In this document: positions 18,662 through 26,541 of the stretch, piece after piece
Numbering within the stretch: position 1 is the stretch's first letter
Layout of the letters: the number at the start of each line of letters is the position of its first letter
Made by a program: the position numbers and the translations under genes
The notes under the pieces: generated by a model
Database searches by the model: none
Seen by the model: only the letters and a program-made list of their open reading frames with translations
Told to the model about the DNA's origin: nothing
Assembly: GCA_965261795.1 (NCBI GenBank)
Contig: OZ253476.1
Location: 1,860,001-1,924,000 of the forward strand
DNA: 64,000 nucleotides
Reading direction: 5' to 3'
Source of the DNA: CBDCFV01 sp965261795
Lineage (GTDB): Bacteria; Chloroflexota; Dehalococcoidia; Lucifugimonadales; UBA3495

Positions 18662-18735
18662 AGGCCCGGGCGGGACTCGAACCCGCGAAAAACAGGCTGC
18701 GATTCTGCTGCATTAGACCGCTCTGCCACCGGGCC
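18662..18735 (-). tRNA. tRNA-like gene, Cys-type body with aberrant anticodon loop
   Basis: The minus strand folds as a 74-nt cloverleaf. It has acceptor GGCCCGG/CCGGGCC, D-arm GCA...TGC with GCGGTC, and T-arm GCGGG-TTCGAGT-CCCGC, with U73 as discriminator. The body (GGTGGCAGAGCGGT...ATGCAGC) and U73 are like bacterial tRNA-Cys. The anticodon arm is GCAGA-ATCGCAG-CCTGT: one G-U pair, an A-C mismatch at the loop end, and CGC (Ala) in normal register, whereas GCA (Cys) appears one base later. The helix with flanking bases extends to GGAGGCCCGG/CCGGGCCTCC. It is either a degenerate tRNA-Cys or an unusual decoder. CCA is not encoded. Confidence 0.7.
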
Positions 18736-18802
18736 TCCTACCCAACTTCCCATAGAGATACGACTATTGAATACTTGACGGCGTGTCAAGGGATAGAACT
18801 AT

Positions 18803-19141
18803 ATGACAACACCGACATCAAGAGAACATCTCCCATTGGTGGACTTCAAGTCCCATCTCGACGCATTTGAGATCCAATGGAAGGAGCGCCTGGGAGATAC
18901 GGGCGAGGCGTTAGCGCGCGACTTACGGCAATTGGTTGACCTGCTACTCATTGACCAAACTCGGCTATTGGATGAACGTATAAAGGAGCAAGTGGCGTCG
19001 TGGGCGTTGATAAATAGCGACGAAAAGATACCGCTCGAGAAAATCAGCAAGGAAGGACTCGCGATCCTGCTCGCCAATCCCGGTTACATATCGAACGGGG
19101 AGCTAATGGAGATATTAAAGCAACGATTCCCGGATATGTGA
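18803..19141 (+). CDS. Hypothetical helical protein
   Basis: This 112-residue protein is predicted to be mostly helical (LDAFEIQWKERLGD, ALARDLRQLVDLLLIDQTRLLDERI). I do not recognise a family. ATG lies in an AT-richer stretch with no strong ribosome site. It is followed by a 20-bp perfect palindrome that may terminate transcription. The gene lies between two tRNA-like features, a typical setting for island cargo. Confidence 0.55.
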   Translation: MTTPTSREHLPLVDFKSHLDAFEIQWKERLGDTGEALARDLRQLVDLLLIDQTRLLDERIKEQVASWALINSDEKIPLEKISKEGLAILLANPGYISNGELMEILKQRFPDM

Positions 19142-19167
19142 CCGCGTCCGCAAGCTCGTGAAGATTC

Positions 19168-19187
19168 AAAGACCACCGGTGGTCTTT
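19168..19187 (+). terminator. Perfect 20-bp palindrome, possible terminator
   Basis: AAAGACCACCGGTGGTCTTT is a perfect palindrome 27 bases after the stop of the gene at 18803. It is followed by CTCCTG rather than a T-run, so a bidirectional or non-canonical terminator is possible. Confidence 0.45.
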
Positions 19188-19415
19188 CTCCTGTAGAAGC
19201 GATTCCGTGTTTCACAGTCAAGTGATGCTTGGACCGCCTTATCCTCAATGCCTGGAAAGCCTAATGCCTGTCCGATACTGATCAGGATCCGATCGTAGCC
19301 TGTTCATGACCCATCAGCCAGAAGGAAACGGCACCGCGTTTACTGTGTGATTGCGCTTCAGCAGCAGTGTCTATATACTGTGTTTCCATCATTCAACCGA
19401 ACGGAGCGTACGCCT

Positions 19416-19781
19416 GTGCAGGAGACACTGTCGTATCAGGAGCGTAGTCAAGTGTTTCTCGGCAAGGCCCGCGAACAGCTTGAAGCTGGAGATTTGGAGC
19501 AGGCTTCGGAAAAGGCGTGGGGTGCTGCCGCTGTGATAGTAAAAGCTGTCGCAGAAGCACGGGGGGTACGTCACAAGTCACACAAGAACCTCACAAGACT
19601 TGTGGAGACTCTCGCCGATGAAACGAGCGATGAGCATCTACGCGACCTGTTCGACGCTGCCCAGTCCCTTCACGGAAACTTTTACGAGAACGATTTTGGT
19701 GTCAGAGGTGTGCGGCGGCGGATAAGAAGGGTAGAAGAGTTCGTGGAAAAGATGGAACGTATACTGAATTCACCTCCATAG
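19416..19781 (+). CDS. HEPN/PaREP1-like small helical protein
   Basis: From GTG 19416 the protein has about 121 residues. FLGKAREQLEAGDLEQASEKAWGAAAVIVKAVAEARG, followed by HKSHKNLTRLVETLA and a C-terminal FYENDFGVRGVRRRIRRVEEFVEKME, resembles the PaREP1/HEPN-type helical fold of proteins often found in toxin-antitoxin or mobile contexts. The catalytic RxxxxH motif of toxic HEPN RNases is not evident. CGGAG lies upstream of the GTG; an in-frame upstream GTG at 19347 would add 23 residues of poor quality. It precedes the tRNA-like remnant at 19820. Confidence 0.6.
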   Translation: MQETLSYQERSQVFLGKAREQLEAGDLEQASEKAWGAAAVIVKAVAEARGVRHKSHKNLTRLVETLADETSDEHLRDLFDAAQSLHGNFYENDFGVRGVRRRIRRVEEFVEKMERILNSPP

Positions 19782-19819
19782 TCACGCCAGACATGGAGTG
19801 GCGCAAGCGTGTTCCTGTT

Positions 19820-19920
19820 GGAGGCATAGCGTATCGGCTATCGTGGCCTATACGGGCCATTCGTATAGGGTTTCCCCGTAGGCAGACAGGGCAAGGGTTT
19901 GATTCCCCTCACCTCCACCA
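19820..19920 (+). ncRNA. tRNA/tmRNA-like 3' element ending in CCA
   Basis: The segment ends ...CCCCTCACCTCCACCA at 19920, as tmRNA 3' ends do, with a T-arm (AAGGG-TTTGATT-CCCCT, one A-C mismatch). GGAGG at 19820-19824 can pair with CCTCC at 19912-19916. Between them CCTATACG-ggccatt-CGTATAGG is a perfect 8-bp hairpin with a 7-base loop. A terminator follows 36 bases downstream. The tag-coding and 5' parts of a tmRNA are not seen. It may be a 3' tmRNA fragment left at an attachment site, or a separate tRNA-like RNA. Confidence 0.5.
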
Positions 19921-19955
19921 GTCGGATGTCTGACAATGTTACCGTATCATAGAAA

Positions 19956-19986
19956 GGCGGGGTGTTTCCTCGCCCTTATTTTTTGA
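19956..19986 (+). terminator. Rho-independent terminator
   Basis: GGCGGGG-tgttt-CCTCGCC (7-bp stem, one G-U) is followed by CTTATTTTTT. It lies just after the CCA-ending element and is a convincing intrinsic terminator. Confidence 0.85.
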
Positions 19987-20014
19987 ATGTCAACAGGCCC
20001 TAGCAACACTGTTA

Positions 20015-20284
20015 ATGCTTGATTGCGTCGATGACGTATTTGACGAGGTGGTCGTTATTTCCAATGATTACGACCTCACTTTGCCCATAGACTACGCAGT
20101 CAAAAGATTCAACAAGACGGCTGGTGTCATCAACCCACAGAGGTATGGCAAACCCAGTAAAGAGCTGTCGAACGTGGCAACTTGGACGTATACCAAAATC
20201 AACCCAAGTGTGCTCTCCGATAGCCAGTTCACGCCTGTAGTCAAAGTGGGCAGTGGACAGGTTGCCAAGCCCACCTCTTGGTAG
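20015..20284 (+). pseudogene. NYN-domain protein, 3' fragment
   Basis: The frame encodes MLDCVDDVFDEVVVISNDYDL followed by AVKRFNKTAGVINP, PSKELSNVATWTY and a QVAKPTSW end. This matches the C-terminal half of NYN (LabA-like, PIN-fold) RNase-type proteins, where VVISNDSDL carries acidic active-site residues. The N-terminal half, with the first aspartates, is missing. The fragment begins just after an IS/MITE-like terminal sequence (AATGTCAACAGGCCCTAG, 19986-20003), suggesting that an insertion or deletion removed the 5' end. Probably non-functional. Confidence 0.6.
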
Positions 20285-20333
20285 CCTAAGGCTTTCGCAC
20301 CGATAAAGCCCTGGCTTAAGCCCCCGCCTACCC

Positions 20334-20640
20334 CGCCCTTGCCAGATTCAAGGCCAGCAGCCGCTCCAGCATCTCCGGCTCGGAGAGGTTGTCGGGCCAG
20401 CCGTAGGCGTCGAAGACCGCCTGGTCCAATCGTTGGTGGGCTTGTTGGAGCCAAGTGGGGCGGGTGTTTTAGAGGTTGGTGAGCGTCCGTTTCTTGAGTT
20501 CGGACTCCGCCGCGCCTTCTGGATTGAGCCACCCCTCGCCGAGTTGGTTCAGGTTCTTTGCCGCCTCCGCTATGGCTTCCTGTTGTTCGTTGGTGGGTTG
20601 GGGGAACGGGAAGGTCTCAAAGCAGGTGGGAGGGTGTAGC
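20334..20640 (-). pseudogene. Truncated copy of the MmeI-like methyltransferase C-terminus
   Basis: This minus-strand stretch is closely similar, at the DNA level, to about 21240-21550, the 3' end of the restriction-modification gene at 21224-23995 (counterparts of the TFETFPFPQPTGEQ, LTNLYNTRPTWL and DAYGWPDDL regions). It carries an in-frame TAA (20469-20471) where the intact gene has TAC (Tyr of NLYNTRP), and no upstream body. It is a relic of a second, divergent member of the family rather than a fresh copy, as many third-position changes are visible. Confidence 0.85.
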
Positions 20641-20727
20641 GGGAGGGCGGTATCTCTCTACCTTGAGATTGTGGGAGGGTCAATCGCGGTAGTGCTATAA
20701 TAGTCTACAGCTATTGGAGTCGCTCGA

Positions 20728-21015
20728 ATGGATGCCCTAAAACGGTTTGCTCCTTACGCCTCAATTGTAGCCATTATTGTAGTCATTGGCGTAGCTTTCT
20801 TTGTTTGGGCCAACGCCTTGACCGGCAATGTTGCCAAGTTGCAAAGCGACGTTGCCCATTTGACCCAAGGGCAAGATGTAATCCGGCAAGACATACAAAT
20901 CCTGCGCCAAGAAATACGTCAAGAAATCCGCTTATCCAAGTCAGATTTTATAACTGCTGTTTCGGGGCATAGGCACGATAAAGAGGGCTTAGTTATTTTT
21001 CAGACACCGCCATAA
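20728..21015 (+). CDS. Small membrane-anchored coiled-coil protein
   Basis: This 95-residue protein has an N-terminal transmembrane helix (ASIVAIIVVIGVAFFVWANAL) followed by a coiled coil (VAKLQSDVAHL, IRQDIQILRQEIRQEIR). No family is recognised with certainty. A clear intrinsic terminator follows at 21045. The layout mirrors that of the protein at 17311, which has its anchor at the other end. Function unknown; it may be island cargo. Confidence 0.6.
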   Translation: MDALKRFAPYASIVAIIVVIGVAFFVWANALTGNVAKLQSDVAHLTQGQDVIRQDIQILRQEIRQEIRLSKSDFITAVSGHRHDKEGLVIFQTPP

Positions 21016-21044
21016 CACCATCGTCACCACCACCAAGAAACCCA

Positions 21045-21077
21045 AAGGGTAGGCCAACCAGCCTACCCTTCTTTATT
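21045..21077 (+). terminator. Rho-independent terminator
   Basis: AAGGGTAGGC-caacca-GCCTACCCTT is a perfect 10-bp stem followed by CTTTATT. It ends the small gene at 20728. Confidence 0.85.
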
Positions 21078-21223
21078 GGCTTAGAGAGTGTGGGCTGGTT
21101 GGGTACTTAAGTTGGTAATTGCCAAATGAAAGGGTCCGAAACTACTTTTTCAGTGCCTTGGCCGTTTCTGTCGTGGTCTGAAGTTGCCGCCGGTCAAGCG
21201 ACCAAATTTTCATCAGGCCCCGG

Positions 21224-23995
21224 TCAAAGTCCTTGTTGCTCTGCCCTCTCCAGATTCAGGGCCAGCAGCCGTTCCAGTATCTCCGGCTCGGCCAAATCGT
21301 CGGGCCAGCCGTAGGCGTCGAAGACCGCCTTGTCCAACTGTTGGTGGGCCAGGTGCAGCCAGGTGGGGCGGGTGTTGTAGAGGTTGGTCAGCGTCCGCTT
21401 CTTCAGTTCGGACTCAGCGGCGCCCTCCGGGTTTAGCCAGCCCTCCCTGAGTTCGTTCAGTTTCCTTGCCGCCTCCGCGATGGCTTCCCGCTGTTCGCCG
21501 GTGGGTTGTGGGAACGGGAAGGTTTCAAAGCAGGTTGTGGGAGTGTAGGTTCCTCCACTTTCCACTTCACGCAACTGGCTACCAACCCGTCTTGCCCACA
21601 GTTCGTGAACAGACGACGACAGAACACCTAACGTGTAATCACTATCGGTGGCGATCGCAATTACCAAATTGGATGGCAACATGTCTCTAGTCAACCACAC
21701 GAAGAAGCGGTGCTTGGCAACTTTGGGAGTCCCAATATATCGCTGCCTTGGTGACAATTCCTTGCGCATCGTCGTCGCGGGATACCCGTGCAGCCACCAG
21801 TTTTCCGCCCGCCACTTCATTTTGTTCTTAACTCGGTCAGGCATTACCTTCTCTTTGACGTATTCAAAAGGGGCCTCATATAAGGCTGCTTCTTCCACGG
21901 ACATATCCACGCCGAAGTCTACAACCCAAACGTTGCGTGGCCGTTGGGCGATGTCAGTCCCGTTAATCCAGCGTCTTAGGACATCAGAATTAGGCTTTCC
22001 GTGGAGGTTGGGTTTAGCTAACATTTCGATGGCTAGAGATTCTGGAATGTCAAAATCGCCTACCTTGCCAATACCTTGAAAAGCTATGTTGTGATTCTCA
22101 GCAAGCGGTCTGGCATCAGTCAGGTCCAACCCGGCAGTCAAGTCGGCGTTTATCCGTGAAACCTCTAGCCCGTCCAACGTCCGATAGGCCTCGCTCCCGT
22201 CATCGAAACAGATGATAGAAATATGGACAGTGGCTCCTTCAAGTATCCAGTCTTGGTCAGACACAGCGGCAAAGATGTCACCAGTCTCTTTGATGCGGGA
22301 AATGACACGGCGATTAGACTGAAAACGTATCGCCTGCGTAGCCAGGAGACCGGCACGGCGCGTTTTACCTTCTTCGATATGCTCTCGAGCCTTCTCAAGC
22401 CAATAGCAGCATAGATCACTCGAATTGGGTATGCGGTCACCGTAAATCGAATACATGGCATTGACATAGCCATCCCCGAGTTGTGACCGAAAGGGAACAT
22501 GTCCCAGAAACGGCGGGTTGCCGATGATAAACTCGGCCGGAGGCCATTCCGGCTCCTTCGGGTTGGCCGTATCGCCATCGGCCAGGATGGCATCCGTCCT
22601 TCGGATGGAGACCAGCGGCGTGAGGACCGGGCTGTGGTCGTAGGGAAAGCCGTTGTTCTGGTGCCACTGGATGTAGCCGATCCATAAGGCGGTGCGGGCC
22701 AGTTCAGCCGCATAGGCGTTTACTTCCAGCCCCAGCATCTGGTCGGGCTTGACCGTCGGCCTCATATCCTTCCAGTCGTGGGCGGCGGCGAAGTCGATAA
22801 CCTGCTTCTCTAAATCCAGCAAGGAGCGCAGGGCGAGGTACAGGAAGTTGCCGCTGCCGCAGGCGGGGTCCAGTACCTCCACCTCAAACAACCGCTGTTG
22901 GAAGGCCGCCAACCGGACCCGGGCGGCGTCCCGGTCCTCTTCAACGAGCAGGTTGCCCACCTCCCGCTGCACTTCTTCCCATTCGGTGCGCAACGGGGCC
23001 ATCACCACCGGGTCAACCACCAGCATAATGTCGTCGGCGCTGGTGTAGTGGGCGCCAAGGTGGGCGCGCTTGGAGGCGTCCAATGCCCGCTCGAACAATG
23101 TGCCGAAGATGGAGGGCTCGATGTTGCGCCAGTTCCTGTTGGTTGCTTCTTCGAGCCTTTGCAGCGCGGTCTCGCTCAGTTCAACAGTCTCGGCGTTGCT
23201 GAACAGGTCGCCATTGAAGTGGGCAATCTGGGTCGCGCCGAACATGCCGCCGCCGGCCATTTGCTGGAATAGGCTTCCTATGGCGCTGTCGAACACCTGG
23301 GGATTGCGGTAATGCTGGTGCACCACCTGCGAGAAGGGGGAACCGGGGAGCAGGCCGGCATCCTCGGCATAGAGGCAAAATACAATCTGGTTGAGGTAGC
23401 GCGCCAGCCTTTCCGAGTCGGCGGTGTGCTGCTCCATGTCCACCACGATGGCTTGGAACAGGTCAGCGGTCTCCTTGGTGACGGCGTCCACGGTGCGGTT
23501 GGGCCGGAACTCGGCTGGGGAGAAGAAGGCCCACTGCAACTTGCGGAGTTGAGCGGGTTGGTCCAATTCGGCAACGGGAATCTCATGCCGGACGGTTTCC
23601 ATGCCGGGGAAGTTGGTCTGAATACGTACGGTGCGGAACGACGACACGATGAGCAGCGGGGGCGTTTTCAGGTGGACCTGGTAGCGCAGAAGCTGGTTCA
23701 ACGCAGCGGCGAGGTCATCGTCACTGCCCTTGAACTCCCAGCCGAAACACCCTTCGAGGTAGGCGTCGGCAAAGCCCCCTGGCACCCACTTTTCAAAGGT
23801 GAAAGCGTCCTTGTCGCCGTGTTCGACGGGAGTCGGGTGGCCGACCAGCGCGCAGATGTCCAGGAACATCTCCTGGGAGGCCTGCTTCTCCCCGAAGTCG
23901 ACGTTCTTCCACTTGGCGATGAACACGTCGGGGTCCAACTTGGGAAACCCCGTCAGGCCGGGGGTCGTGTTGGGAGGCGGTTTCGGAGTGGTCAT
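21224..23995 (-). CDS. MmeI-type (type IIL/IIG) restriction-modification enzyme
   Basis: This 923-residue protein joins nuclease, adenine methyltransferase and target recognition in one chain. The N-terminus has ADAYLEGCFGWEFKG, fitting the MmeI nuclease motif D-x9-ExK (Asp77, Glu87, Lys89). The middle has LDPACGSGNFLYLAL (motif I, about residue 370) and FIIGNPPFLGH (motif IV, NPPF, typical of N6-adenine enzymes). The C-terminal part contains the recognition domain and the helical end (FETFPFPQPTGEQ...DAYGWPDDL). Such enzymes cut about 20 bases from the site and protect the host by one-strand m6A. All key residues are present, so it may be active. The target site cannot be read here. Confidence 0.9.
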   Translation of the reverse strand: MTTPKPPPNTTPGLTGFPKLDPDVFIAKWKNVDFGEKQASQEMFLDICALVGHPTPVEHGDKDAFTFEKWVPGGFADAYLEGCFGWEFKGSDDDLAAALNQLLRYQVHLKTPPLLIVSSFRTVRIQTNFPGMETVRHEIPVAELDQPAQLRKLQWAFFSPAEFRPNRTVDAVTKETADLFQAIVVDMEQHTADSERLARYLNQIVFCLYAEDAGLLPGSPFSQVVHQHYRNPQVFDSAIGSLFQQMAGGGMFGATQIAHFNGDLFSNAETVELSETALQRLEEATNRNWRNIEPSIFGTLFERALDASKRAHLGAHYTSADDIMLVVDPVVMAPLRTEWEEVQREVGNLLVEEDRDAARVRLAAFQQRLFEVEVLDPACGSGNFLYLALRSLLDLEKQVIDFAAAHDWKDMRPTVKPDQMLGLEVNAYAAELARTALWIGYIQWHQNNGFPYDHSPVLTPLVSIRRTDAILADGDTANPKEPEWPPAEFIIGNPPFLGHVPFRSQLGDGYVNAMYSIYGDRIPNSSDLCCYWLEKAREHIEEGKTRRAGLLATQAIRFQSNRRVISRIKETGDIFAAVSDQDWILEGATVHISIICFDDGSEAYRTLDGLEVSRINADLTAGLDLTDARPLAENHNIAFQGIGKVGDFDIPESLAIEMLAKPNLHGKPNSDVLRRWINGTDIAQRPRNVWVVDFGVDMSVEEAALYEAPFEYVKEKVMPDRVKNKMKWRAENWWLHGYPATTMRKELSPRQRYIGTPKVAKHRFFVWLTRDMLPSNLVIAIATDSDYTLGVLSSSVHELWARRVGSQLREVESGGTYTPTTCFETFPFPQPTGEQREAIAEAARKLNELREGWLNPEGAAESELKKRTLTNLYNTRPTWLHLAHQQLDKAVFDAYGWPDDLAEPEILERLLALNLERAEQQGL

Positions 23996-24013
23996 TTCAA
24001 GGTCCGTTTTTTG

Positions 24014-24370
24014 TCAGAGACGGAGCAGGTTTACTGGCACCAGGCGTCCGTTCGGGGGGGCCACCGCCAGGAGTGCGTCCTCGAGGGCGATCACGCCCAG
24101 CAGGTTGGGATCGCCTTCATCTCCGAATATCACCGGCGTAGGGAACTCCATTCCCTCCAGCCTTATGATTGTTCTTCCGACATACACTGGCGCCAAGCGG
24201 CCGTCGGTCAGTTCGGACTGGGCTGAGCGTTCTACCGGTACGCCCAGTCTCTGCAGCAGTTCTCTGGGTACTGCCGTGAAGGTCGAGCCAGTGTCCACCG
24301 TGACCTCCAGGGTCTCGAACCTCTGTCCCTGTGGGTCTCCGACTCCGATGGTCACCTTTACCGTTCCCAT
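24014..24370 (-). CDS. Retroviral-type (clan AA) aspartyl protease-like protein
   Basis: This 118-residue protein has VTVDTGSTFTAVPRELLQRLG, the D-T/S-G active-site motif of pepsin/retropepsin-like proteases, and later RTIIRLEGMEFPTPVIFGDEGDPNLLGVIALEDALL, the beta-strand pattern with LLGVIALE typical of small single-domain bacterial members. These would act as dimers; substrates are unknown. It lies upstream of the MmeI-type gene on the same strand with an 18-bp gap, so co-transcription is likely. ATG start. Confidence 0.8.
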   Translation of the reverse strand: MGTVKVTIGVGDPQGQRFETLEVTVDTGSTFTAVPRELLQRLGVPVERSAQSELTDGRLAPVYVGRTIIRLEGMEFPTPVIFGDEGDPNLLGVIALEDALLAVAPPNGRLVPVNLLRL

Positions 24371-24515
24371 TCTGCGTCTCCTGGTGCGGCCTTTGTCACT
24401 TTATTTTTCCGGCGTTGCATCTATGGTACGGCGGAGTCGCGGGGTTGGGAAGGGGTGAGTGTCAGTGTGGCAGGGTCTTTTCATTCTTGGAAGTTATGGG
24501 AGAGTCCGTAGCGCC

Positions 24516-24542
24516 TTTACACCGGAATCCCCCCAGTGTAAA
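24516..24542 (+). promoter_or_regulatory. Inverted repeat before Uma2 gene, copy 1
   Basis: TTTACACCGG-aatcccc-CCAGTGTAAA is a 10-bp inverted repeat with one C-A mismatch (G-U if read as the other strand's RNA). It lies about 32 bases before the ATG and is a candidate operator or leader hairpin. Confidence 0.5.
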
Positions 24543-24573
24543 TTGACTTCCACTTGACCCAGCGAGGCCGGAA

Positions 24574-25326
24574 ATGACCAGCAGACTCAACTCGCAGACG
24601 CAGCCCGCCGGGACCGGCGAAATGTTCCCGGACTTTCCGCCCAGGGACGACATGCAAAACACCCTTCACTTGCACAAACCGAGCCACATAGCCGCGCTTA
24701 CCGCCCATTTCGGCAATGTGGACTCCACCCTGGTGTTCAGTGAGATTCCGGTCAACTGGCGCGTCAGCCAGCAGCGGGACCAGCGAATCCCCGACCTGCT
24801 CATCGCTTTCAACGTAAATGCGGACGTTGCCATCGCCCAAAATGGCTACGCCATCGTGGACCAAGGCAAACCGCCGGACTTCGTGCTGGAAGTGGCCTCC
24901 ACCACCACCGGACGCAACGACTACACAGCCAAGCGAATAGACTACCAGGAGTTCGGCATCCCGGAATACTGGCGCTTCGATCCCACCGGCGGCCGCCGCC
25001 ACGACGCGCCTCTGGCGGGAGACGTCCTGATTGACGGAGCTTATCGTCCGGTTGAAATCATCCAGGTGGACGAGACTCACCTTTGGGGGCACAGCCAAGT
25101 CCTGAACCTGGACCTCTGCTGGGAGAATGGAGCGCTCCGCTGGTGGGACCCGGCGGCGCGACGATACCTCTCGACATACGAGGAAAACCTAGAGGCCCTT
25201 ATATTTGCCGAGACGCGCGCCAACACTGCCGAGGCTCAGCAAACCGCGGAGAGCGAGGCTCGCATCGCCGCCGAAGCCCGCGTCCGGGAACTGGAGGCGG
25301 AACTGGAACGGCGTCGGAACTTGTAA
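24574..25326 (+). CDS. Uma2-family protein, tandem copy 1
   Basis: This 250-residue Uma2/DUF820 protein has the PD-(D/E)xK core: QRIPDLLIAFN (Asp) and PDFVLEVASTTTG (Glu; the Lys position is replaced by Ala-Ser, VEVKS elsewhere becoming LEVAS). YQEFGIPEYWRFDP and a C-terminal coiled coil rich in Ala/Glu/Arg (AETRANTAEAQQTAESEARIAAEARVRELEAEL region) follow. The coiled coil and the loss of Lys in ExK suggest binding or a variant active site rather than a standard nuclease. It is nearly identical to the next copy except for a 14-residue extra segment in the coiled coil. Confidence 0.85.
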   Translation: MTSRLNSQTQPAGTGEMFPDFPPRDDMQNTLHLHKPSHIAALTAHFGNVDSTLVFSEIPVNWRVSQQRDQRIPDLLIAFNVNADVAIAQNGYAIVDQGKPPDFVLEVASTTTGRNDYTAKRIDYQEFGIPEYWRFDPTGGRRHDAPLAGDVLIDGAYRPVEIIQVDETHLWGHSQVLNLDLCWENGALRWWDPAARRYLSTYEENLEALIFAETRANTAEAQQTAESEARIAAEARVRELEAELERRRNL

Positions 25327-25586
25327 GGAGCACCCGGGCAGCGAATCCGGACCAGCTCTCGAACGCGGGTGGAGGGGTCCGCCGGTCCCTCGGAAAATCG
25401 AAAGCCTCTTGTTCCATTGACCCACCCGGACCGCTTCCTTGCTGGTGCTTGTTCTACACTACGGAGCAGCAGTCCGGTGTGTCAACGCGAGGATGTCAGT
25501 GAGCGGAGCGCTTTGTGTCCGACGGGGGTATTCCCGAAGGGGTGAAAGATTGCCAGTATGTGCAAGCATGGGAGGCGCGTCCAGCC

Positions 25587-25613
25587 TTTACACTGGAATC
25601 CCCCCAGTGTAAA
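25587..25613 (+). promoter_or_regulatory. Perfect inverted repeat before Uma2 gene, copy 2
   Basis: TTTACACTGG-aatcccc-CCAGTGTAAA has perfect 10-bp arms and a 7-base spacer, about 32 bases before the ATG. It could be an operator or a hairpin in the mRNA leader. Confidence 0.55.
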
Positions 25614-25644
25614 TTGACTTCCACTTGACCCAGCGAGGCCGGAA

Positions 25645-26355
25645 ATGACCAGCAGACTCAACTCGCAGACGCAGCCCGCCGGGACCGGCGAAATGTTCCC
25701 GGACTTTCCGCCCAGGGACGACATGCAGAACACCCTCCACCTGCACAAACCGAGCCACATAGCCGCGCTTACCGCCCATTTCGGCAATGTGGACTCCACC
25801 CTGGTGTTCAGTGAGATTCCGGTCAACTGGCGCGTCAGCCAGCAGCGGGACCAGCGAATCCCCGACCTGCTCATCGCTTTCAACGTAAATGCGGACGTTG
25901 CCATCGCCCAAAATGGCTACGCCATCGTGGACCAGGGCAAACCGCCGGACTTCGTGCTGGAAGTGGCCTCCACCACCACCGGACGCAACGACTACACAGC
26001 CAAGCGAATAGACTACCAGGAGTTCGGCATCCCGGAATACTGGCGCTTCGACCCCACCGGCGGCCGCCGCCACGACGCGCCTCTGGCGGGAGACGTCCTG
26101 ATTGACGGGGTCTACCGTCCAGTTGAAATCATCCAAACGGACGAGACCCACCTCTGGGGGCACAGCCAAGTCCTGAACCTCGACCTCTGCTGGGAGGACG
26201 GAGCGCTCCGCTGGTGGGACCCGGCGGCGCGACGATACCTCTCGACCTACGAGGAAACCTTGGAAACCAGCATCGCCGCCGAAGCCCGAGCCAACACTGC
26301 CGAAGCCCGCGTCCGCGAATTGGAGGCAGACCTGGAACGGCGTCGGAACTTGTAA
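25645..26355 (+). CDS. Uma2-family protein, tandem copy 2
   Basis: This 236-residue protein is the paralogue of the protein at 24574, with the same PDLLIAFN and LEVASTTTG landmarks and the same start context. It lacks 14 residues of the C-terminal coiled coil and differs at a few positions (for example IIQTDETHLW versus IIQVDETHLW). As in copy 1, the usual Lys of the ExK motif is absent. Retention of two intact frames suggests selection on both or recent duplication. Confidence 0.85.
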   Translation: MTSRLNSQTQPAGTGEMFPDFPPRDDMQNTLHLHKPSHIAALTAHFGNVDSTLVFSEIPVNWRVSQQRDQRIPDLLIAFNVNADVAIAQNGYAIVDQGKPPDFVLEVASTTTGRNDYTAKRIDYQEFGIPEYWRFDPTGGRRHDAPLAGDVLIDGVYRPVEIIQTDETHLWGHSQVLNLDLCWEDGALRWWDPAARRYLSTYEETLETSIAAEARANTAEARVRELEADLERRRNL

Positions 26356-26541
26356 GGAGCACCCCGGCAGCGAATCCGGACCAGCGCTCGAACGCCGGTG
26401 GAGGGGTCCGCCGGTCCCTCGGAAAATCGAAAGCCTCTTGTTCCATTGACCCACCCGGACCGCTTCCTTGCTGGAGACTGCCTTGGTTCTATGGAATAAT
26501 AAGGCGGGCCGCCGACCGGGGCCCAGTTGGGAGGACCAAGT

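Larger units (their letters stand above)
24513..25445. repeat. Tandem segmental duplication, copy 1
   Basis: This segment matches 25584-26474 almost base for base, including upstream hairpin, coding region and the downstream sequence ending CTTCCTTGCTGG. The start-to-start offset is exactly 1071 bp. Copy 2 lacks 42 bases in the 3' coding part. Confidence 0.95.
25584..26474. repeat. Tandem segmental duplication, copy 2
   Basis: Second copy of the segment at 24513-25445. It is shorter by 42 bases because of an in-frame difference in the Ala/Glu-rich coiled-coil coding region. Scattered substitutions show that the copies are not brand new. Confidence 0.95.
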
